A stretch of 64,000 nucleotides of DNA. Source: Pomphorhynchus laevis. Taxonomy: Eukaryota > Acanthocephala > Palaeacanthocephala > Echinorhynchida > Pomphorhynchidae. The translations under genes were made by a program, and so were the position numbers. Shown piece after piece: positions 44,301 through 53,300 of this stretch. Numbering within the stretch: position 1 is the stretch's first letter; each line of letters starts with the position of its first letter. The notes below the pieces were generated by a model, which was not told where the DNA came from, ran no database searches, and saw only the letters and a program-made list of their open reading frames with translations. The stretch covers positions 34,633 through 98,632 of the forward strand of contig WNNJ02003376.1 of NCBI GenBank assembly GCA_012934845.2, read 5' to 3'.

Positions 44301-47300
44301 TACCAGTATTAATTTCGATTACCTTGCAATATTTTTTAAAGTGTGCTTTAATTACTTTAAGTATTTTATTCATATAGACAGAAAGTGGTTTTAATGTACA
44401 TTTAAACGCACTACATATGAACCTAGGTTTTATTGAATTTTTATGTAATTTTGGATTCCAATATAATATAGGTATAGTTTTATTATCTAATTTAACCTTT
44501 ATACCCTTTTTATCCATTATAGAACAGTGACTTGTAATAATTGTTTCTAAACTCAACTCACTACGTTCATATGTTGGATTTACATTTAAATCATTAGAAT
44601 ATTTCATAAATATTTTAGTCATAGAGTAATATTAACCGAATGCAGTTTATAAATTGAATTTAATTTATATTATTGCAGCCATCTCCCGGATCCCAAAGCG
44701 ATACGGCATTATAGTTGTTACTAATAAGTAAACGGGGGAAGCCGACATAACTTGGTATTGGAAACCATCACAGTCCATCTGTAGGGTCAAGATTTTAAGA
44801 GTGTTCAGGGATATTTCATCACAGTTTAGAAGGGTTCATCATAAGGATAATTATTATAAGACGAGCTTCAATCCACAAGCGATCACAAAAGTTATTCGGC
44901 AGTATATTACATAAATATTATTGCAGCCAGTGTAAGGATCGTAGAGCGAAACGGCATTATAGTTGTTACTAATAAGTAAACGGGGGATATATATATATTA
45001 AATTGAATATTAACCGAAGAAAAGAAAGGCAATTATTGTATATTTACATGAAAATATATCAATAAATATTTGTGTAAATATACAATAATTGTCCTTCTTT
45101 TCTTCGGTTAATATTCAATTTAATATAATGAAAGCAACCTACAACGGATCCTGAAAGCAGTTAACCTCTTCATTCAAATATATATAATAGTATTGCACGG
45201 ATGTGCTGAGAAAAATCATGGACAAATTGTCTTATAGTTTACGATTTTTCATTCTCAAATTTTAAACTACTGCTGTAGTAATTAGGTGATTTTAAAAATC
45301 AAGAATTAGAACTTAAGAATTTAAAGCAAGAACTCTTATACATCACAAAATCAGACAAAGTAATGAAAAATTATAATAGCAAAGTAATTAGGTTGATATA
45401 CCTCACTAATTAGAAGATATAAATTTAGGACTTTGAAAAGAATTTAATTATTAAGGTGTGGGTAAAAATATTCCTTATTTTGATAGTGTATGTGCAGTGA
45501 CAAATTTAACGATAAATAAAAATGCTTTGTTAATCGAAATAATGAATATAAAAATGCATTGATAATTACCATACATAATAGAAAAATACCAAAATCACAC
45601 AATATTTTTAAAGATAAGCCAGTAGCATAAGGTATTCGAAAATAAATAATTTTACATAAACATACTTTAAAAATTGACAAGATTTAGATCAATGTTTCTA
45701 TCTACACCCTTTAAGATAAGAAAAAGCATCGTATTCTACAAAAATAGAACTTTTTTCTACAAGCAATAATACCCATGGAATTATTAAGGATTCAAATTTT
45801 AACATCAAAAGTAAATCTTGAAATAAATAATTACAAATGAGTCAAATTTACGTTGAAATCTTTGACATTTGATTTATTAGAAATATTAAAACAACTTTTA
45901 AGAGATAATAAGCTAAAAGATCTTTATGTAAATATAAGAAGTTTTTCTAAAGATATCATATGTTCAATAAATCAAAAATTAATTAACGACTATGATAGGC
46001 TAAGTTGTATAATAGACAGTTATTGTAATACAAAATACTATAATCGTAGAATAAATGTTAATAATAACAATAGAAAATATACATTAACCATAAACTTCAT
46101 TAATAAATGTATAGATAACATAAATATATCCGGACTTTTAAATAATTCTAAAATTAAAGAAATAAGAGGGTTAGATTTAAGTAAATATATTCCTAAAATA
46201 AGGTATAACCTCCTACCACCATAAGGACGAAAAATTTGTAATTATACTAAAGAATTAAAATCAATATGGAACGATAATATTAGAAACATAATGGAAACAG
46301 AATGCAATTGTAAAAGTCTTAGTTTTGATCAAATAAATGAACATATATGTACCCATAATCTAGAATTAATTGAAAATTGTAAATTAAGAAAGCTGCTATC
46401 AAAAGGGTATAAATATAGATTAAATAATAACAACGACAAAAATAGAATTTACAAGTCGTTATATAATAACTTAAATGATTACTTTAGTAAGCTGATTAAT
46501 AGTGAAAGCTCGAATATATCTAAGAAAAATATTTGGAAAGATTATATATTTGATAAAATTAAAAATAAACTAAAAATAACAAACAATTATAAAAGGAAAG
46601 ATAAAATTAATAAAGATATGTATAAAGAACTTACTAAATTAAAGGATAACTATATAATAATAACTATTGATAAAGCTAGTAATAACTTTGTCTTCATATG
46701 CAAAAAGCTTTATTATGATACAGTAATGAAAGAGGTTAATTCTAATGATTTAAATGTAAATCCAACATATGAAAGTAGTGAGTTGAGTTTAGAAACAATT
46801 ATTACAAGTCACTGCTTTATAATGGATAAAAGGGTATAAAGGTTGAATCAGATAATAAAACTATACCTATATTATATTGGAATCCAAAATTACATAAAAA
46901 TCCAATAAAACCTAGGTTCATATGTAGTGCGTTTAAATGTACATTAAACCACTTTCTGTCTATATGAATAAAATACTTAAAGTAATTAAAGCACACTTTA
47001 AAAAATATTGCAAGGTAATCGAAATTAATACTGGTATAAAACACTATTTCAGTATTAATTCTACAAAAGAATTTTCAGAACAGACAAAAGGAACAAATTT
47101 TCGAAATATAAATACATACGATTTTAGTACGCTTTATACAAATCTAGATTTAGTAGATATTAAAGAAGCGTTAGTAAAATTAATTAATCTTATATTCGGA
47201 AAAAGATATACATATATATGTTATAATTATTATAACGCCTATCTAACAAAAAAACCATCAAGTAAATATACATATATGGATAAAATTGAATTAATAGAAT

Positions 47301-50300
47301 CCTTAAATATTTTGATAAATCAAAATTATTTAAAAGTAGGGACATCTATATTTAGACAAGTAAAAGGTGTTCTAATGGGTGGTAATAGTAGCCCAATTAT
47401 AGCTGACTTGTTTTTAAGCTTTATAGAATATGAATTTGTTCATAACTGTGTAAAAACTAAATCTAAACAATATAAATATATGAAATATATGTTTCGATAC
47501 ATTGATGATATATGTGTATTTAATTCTAATAATTTTTATTCAATTAGTGAGCACATTTATCCAGAAAGCCTTATTCTTAACAAAACCAATATTAATGATA
47601 TAGGTGTATATCTAAATATGAACATTAAATTAACATTAACTAAAACTACTGTTAATTTATATCGTAAAGATGACATATTTAAATTTACAAGAAACATATT
47701 TTTGCATGAGCATTCATGCATACCATATAATATAAAATATAATACATTAAATAATGAAATTTTAAGAATTGCAACAATATGTAATAATATTGGCTTTCAA
47801 AATCATTTAAATAATTTAATAGATACATATTTTAAACTAGGTTACTATAAAAATAACATCAAGCAGAAAATAGTAAAATATATAAATCAACACAATAATA
47901 TAAAGAATAAATTTAAACTCTAAAGTGGCAAATTTTTATGGATGGATAATACATAATATACTCTGTATTAGAATAAGATACTATATAGTTATTTCAGAGG
48001 AAATACATCATTAGCATGTATTTGGCCCCGCTGCTATGTTGGGTAGAGGAGTTAGGGGCCGAAACCTGATAGCATAGCAGTTCCTCCTGATGACAACTAA
48101 TTCTTATTCTGATACAACGTCTGTTTTTTAATAGTCAATTCATAAAAATGACTTTTTAAATTTCAATTTTTTATTTTAACTTGATATAAATTATAGAAAA
48201 TCTAAAAACAATCATTAATTTTAATATTTAATTATTAAATTTTTATTTAGCATTATTATGTTTTGTTTTGTTTATAATTATATAACAATACGTAGACTCA
48301 GTTAGCTGATTTAATTAATTCAATGTCTCATTACATTTAGCAGAAATCAACGAATTTTTAAAAGTTAATATCTTCTTAATATATAATCGCAATGTCTTAA
48401 ATTTACTTATACTAAAAAGTTAAGCAAATATATTATAAATCTACTTATTAAAATATCAATCCAAAAGATATGGTTGTACATTGCAAACTTTGGATATTAT
48501 CTAAGGCAGACGACATGATCTTCTCTCTTGCATTTATTGTAAATATTCAGTGTAAAAAACACTTAAGCACGTGATGAAAATGATCAGAAACACTATCACA
48601 CATTGTAAAATTGTCCACTCTGTTTCAAAAAGAAGCATTATGTTTAAATTAATCAAGTTAACGATATGTATGGAAAAAGGCTAATAACTATATGCAATAA
48701 ACGTTAGTTATGTTCTTCGCATATAATGGCGAATGATGTGGATCTTGTTTGTTGGCGTCGTCCTATGTCTATCCGTGAGGGAAAATAAGATCCTTTGACA
48801 TATTATGAGTCAAGAAAAGAGCAATTTCGGAGAGTGAATTCCGAGTATAAAAAGTGAGTTATATCCGATAGTTTTGTTATCTCTAGGTAGCGCGAGTATA
48901 TCTTCTAAATATGTACTTTAGGTTATAGCAAAGAAGTCGTCTTGAAAACATAATATAAATTATGGTGAATATCTATGCACACTACGATGCAAAACAGGAT
49001 TTGCATTGCCAAAGATATAATCAATGTGCATTAGAGCAGCAGATCTCGTTGCATTGTCCAGATATTTGTGAAAGCTAGATTTTATTCGCGAGGTTTTTGC
49101 CACTTTGACAATTAGATCAGATAATTGAGACTACGTATTTTATACTATTTATAAATAAAGAAAAATAATTAATAATTATAAGATTTTATACAATTTATAT
49201 TTATATCAAGTTAAAATTTAGAATTAAAATTTAAAATAAAAGTCAATTTTTATGAATTGACTAATAAAAACAGTCGATGTATAAGAATAAGGATTAGAAG
49301 CAATCAGGATGAACTGCCATGCTATCAGGTTTCGGCACCAATCCTCGACCCAATAAAGCAGCGGGGCAAAACACATTCTACTGACGTATTTCCTTTGATG
49401 AAATTTGATTATTTGGTATTCTAATATCGTATTCGTATTATTGATAGGTCTGTTGGTGGCTTGAAGTTGTTGCCAAAAAGGTCGTAATAGAGTGGCTGCT
49501 GTGGTTATTTGGGGATCAACGACATTGATTTTTTTGTGAATTCCTGGAAGTGCTGTTCGAAGGTTAGCGATTTTGATAAGCAAATACGTTGTTGGTAATA
49601 TATTGTTAGAGGTCGGATCGACGTTAGAATAGAGAGTGGGGTAGAGTGAATTTTTAGTGACAAGCCGAGTATAGTTTTTGACAAGGCGCCAATTACAGGA
49701 GTCGAGTTATTTGAAATTGTAAATCGAAAAGTCAGACTAGATGACGGAAAGCGCATAATTAATCATGGGTTCTAGCACCACTTTAAAGAAATGCAGTGAA
49801 GCGTGTAAGGATAAACTAGGCAGGTTCCTAAAAGCGAAAGTTGATGAGAGGATCTTACAAGCTATTTGTTCCTGTTGCAAACGAAATGACCATGCAAAGG
49901 TTAGATAAAAGACAAGATATAGGAGTTTACGAATTCTATAGGCTATTGGTTTAATGGTAACTTGGCAATTTGGGCTAGCCGACCACAACGACAAAATTTT
50001 GACTTTTGTTTTTAATGTGTTGACAGTGAGGTCGTTTTGCAAACCGTATACATGAAGTTGATAAAGTAGGGTCTGTAAAATTGTAGTGGATTCGCAGATT
50101 ATCAGAAGTTCATCGGCAAAAGAAGAATTTTTTGCACTTGGTAGACGTCTTGTTTCAAAATGAGGAAATGTATCCGATAAAAAGTGAAAAAGGGATAGGG
50201 CTGAGTGAGTCGCCTTGTAATACTCCTTTATGTTGAATAATGGGTGCAGATATAGATACGCTGTCGAATATGCGTATTTCATTGGGTGACGGAAGCCGAC

Positions 50301-53300
50301 GTATTGTGTAGAGAAATTTGTTCAATATATGTTGTACTGGACTTTGAGCTTTTCTAGAAGCAAATGGCGATTGACGTTGCCAAAAGCTTTGGTAAAGTCT
50401 ATGAATATGGCGGAGACTTTTTAAAATAAATAAATAAATAAAACTTATGATAATGCTAAATTACTAAATCAAAATTTAATAATTAGATAATAAATAATTA
50501 TAAATAATTGTTATAATATTTTATATAAAATTAATCAAGTTAAAATAACAAATTTGAAATTGAAAATAAAAGTCAATTTTAAGAATTTACTAATAAATAA
50601 CAGAAAGGGCTTTCTGTGGACTTCGCCATGTCGTCCATCGTCAACGCGAACAATGCAGGTCCCATGAGATTACACTGATGTATGCCGAATGATGAGTCCA
50701 CCACATATAGGCCGAAGAACAATTTGGTTCCAGGTAACATTCGTTGACGAAAGTCGATAAACATGGTAGACGTTAATTGACACATATCAGCATAAAGCCA
50801 CGATCGACGCTATTAAAGCAGTATGGAAGTCCAACTTTACCATCGCCGTATCACTGCATAAACAAAATCTCAAGAAGAACCTTCCGGGCAGCGCAGCGTA
50901 CAACCGGTGGCGATTGGTAAAACACCCCACACTTCTTTCGGAAGGCTAACAATCGAGCATCGAAGAAGATGGGACGAATGGCAGGGTGAACTGACCTGGA
51001 AAGAACACTGTTCGAAGAGGACACCAAAGATGCTACCATGCGATCTCCAGATGGGCCACTCGAGGATCTATAAGGTCCAGCAAGTGCAGAGGCCTGAGCA
51101 CGTCGACATCACTAGCAGATGCTCTCGAAAAGTAACGAATTGACGACAAGTTACGACACGTCACGACAGGTTCTTCGTGACGTTTGAACCAGATGATCTA
51201 ATTTCAACGTTTCGAACACCTGTAGTTGGTCTCGGATGTAACTGTCCAAGTTTCTCCAACGTTTAGCAACTCTTGGGCAAAAACGAATCCGAGCTACTTG
51301 CCAGGCGAATTGCTCTGTTTTGAAAAATATAAATACTTTTTTGGATAAAATTCGTTAAATGTAAAATATGTTAATATGTATTTATGATGATAGTAGATAA
51401 GTCGAATGATCGTGGTATAACATCATTAAAAGCGAAATCGTAAAATATAGTAGCTAAAGAAAAGTAACTTATGAAGAGAATTTCACAAAAGATGTGAAAT
51501 TTTGTCAGGATTTTATGTTAAATTTTCTACCTTAGAAAATAACAACTTAATTCATTTCAATTAACACTAAGTCTATGTAGTTTGTACTATATAAATAAAA
51601 AAAGTAAATATTTTAATCTAATTTCAAAAATAATAATTGAATGAAGGATTCTAGCTCATATAAAACTTTCCAGTGTGAATTAAATATAACATATCCAGGT
51701 CTTTATTTGATAATACTTACAGCTTGAAGGATCTGGTAGTAGTCAGATTTGGCCAAACACAAAAACTGGCAATCATTAACTAGCGTTTTCATAACACCTT
51801 GGTGATATTCACGATCATGATGCACATCAATTCCAAAACTTAACAAAAATCGAAACATTAAATATAACTGTTAACCGTAAAACGAAGATTGTCCTGTTGA
51901 ATTTTTTTAAATAAATACTGATGAATACTAAAAATAACTTTAAAATATTTAAATAAACAATATAATAAATTTTATATGTGATGTACTATCACATTAGTAT
52001 AATGTGACTCTGGTAAGGATCAATGTAAAAATTATTTCCTTAAAAGAAACATTTATAAAGAAATTATATGCATAAAAAATTCATTTCAATTATAGCAAAT
52101 TACGATTTGAGATTCCACTTAGTCCCTGAAGAGATTGTTGAGTGGGTCAAGCTAAAATACAAAGGATCAACAAGCAAGGTATGTACGACAGTGGGATGTA
52201 CGGATGACTTCTCTACCACCGTTGGAGATCATCAAGGGTCTGCGCTGTTTCCGTTGCTATTCATCATCGTTATGGATGTCGTATCCAACAATCTAAACAG
52301 ACAGTTTTCGTGTCCGTAGATAAAGATGACCTACAAAAACAAATAAACAGCTGGGAAAATCGACTCAAACAGTTCGGTCCACGTCTGAACGCGCGTAAAA
52401 CGGAATACCTGACCACAAATATGAATGATGATCAGCCATTACAGTTTGGAAGGCACACGCTGAACCGAACAACTGCGTTTAAATACCTTGGCTCTACCAT
52501 AGCGGCAGATGGTAACCTACACGCAGAAGTCTCTTCTCGAGTAAATGCAGCCTGGATGAAGTGGAGGTCAGTTACAGGTATTCTCTGCGATCCAAAGATA
52601 AAAGACCGACTAAAGTCGAAAATTTACAAAACTGTAATACGACCCGTGGTCCTCTACGTTGCTGAATGTTGGCCGATATCAATATATGAAGAACGCAAAG
52701 TTGCCGCAATGGGGACAAAGATGCTTCAATGGACAGCAGGAAAAACCTTAAAGGATCATGTCCGGAACGAAGAAATAAGGAACCAGTTTGGGGTAGTGCC
52801 AATAATAGAGAAACTTCACGACAGGCGACTACAATGGTACGGCCACGTAATCCGCGTAAGCGAACACCAACCATCAAATAAGTCCATCGCCGTGACAGTG
52901 GATGGAAAGAGTCCGATAGGAAGGCCGAAACTGCGATAGATGAACGTCATACGTCATGATCTTATAAGTGTTGGACTGGAAACCAAATACGCCCTCGATA
53001 GAGCCAAGTGGAGGCAACTCTCAAAAGCAGTGGACCCCGTCCCTACACGGGAAAGATTATAAAGAAAAAGACGAGTTTAATTATAGCAAAATTAAATAGA
53101 AATAAAAGTAAAAAATTAAATTATGTAAATGGAATTATGTAGTTAATATGTACAATACCCATGTTTGGTAAAATATATATATCATCTTTTGTACGGTAGA
53201 AATGTCAAAAATGAAAGCAACAAAGAATAGACAAGGTCAAACAGCATACATAAAAGTCATTCCCTATATTCAACATGACGTTCTTCTCATTTTGCATATT

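Larger units (their letters stand above)
43002..48314 (+). mobile_element. Copy D: 5.3-kb palindromic composite element with two RT copies
   Basis: Outer ends TTAA-ATCAGCTAACTAAG (43,002) and CTCAGTTAGCTGAT-TTAA (48,314) are inverted repeats. Left (short) arm 43,002-45,210: terminal region, 5'-truncated RT on minus, leader repeats, hairpin, PLE-derived 80 bp. Centre 45,211-45,850. Right (long) arm to 48,314: full-length RT gene on plus and terminal region. About 1.6 kb of the two arms (43,002-44,606 against 46,739-48,314) are inverted copies with few differences. It is repeated whole, in reverse, as copy E with unrelated flanks. No transposase or endonuclease frame is visible. Confidence 0.88.

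Noticed and set aside
45444-45680. 78-codon hydrophobic frame on the minus strand in the centre of D, identical in E (57,611-57,847)
   Set aside because: Identity only reflects the recent duplication. It is antisense to the RT leader, and AT-rich DNA easily gives hydrophobic frames.
50907-51143. 78-codon plus-strand frame with EHRRRWDEWQGEL
   Set aside because: The minus strand of the same stretch reads as R2-like RT motifs, so this is a shadow frame.
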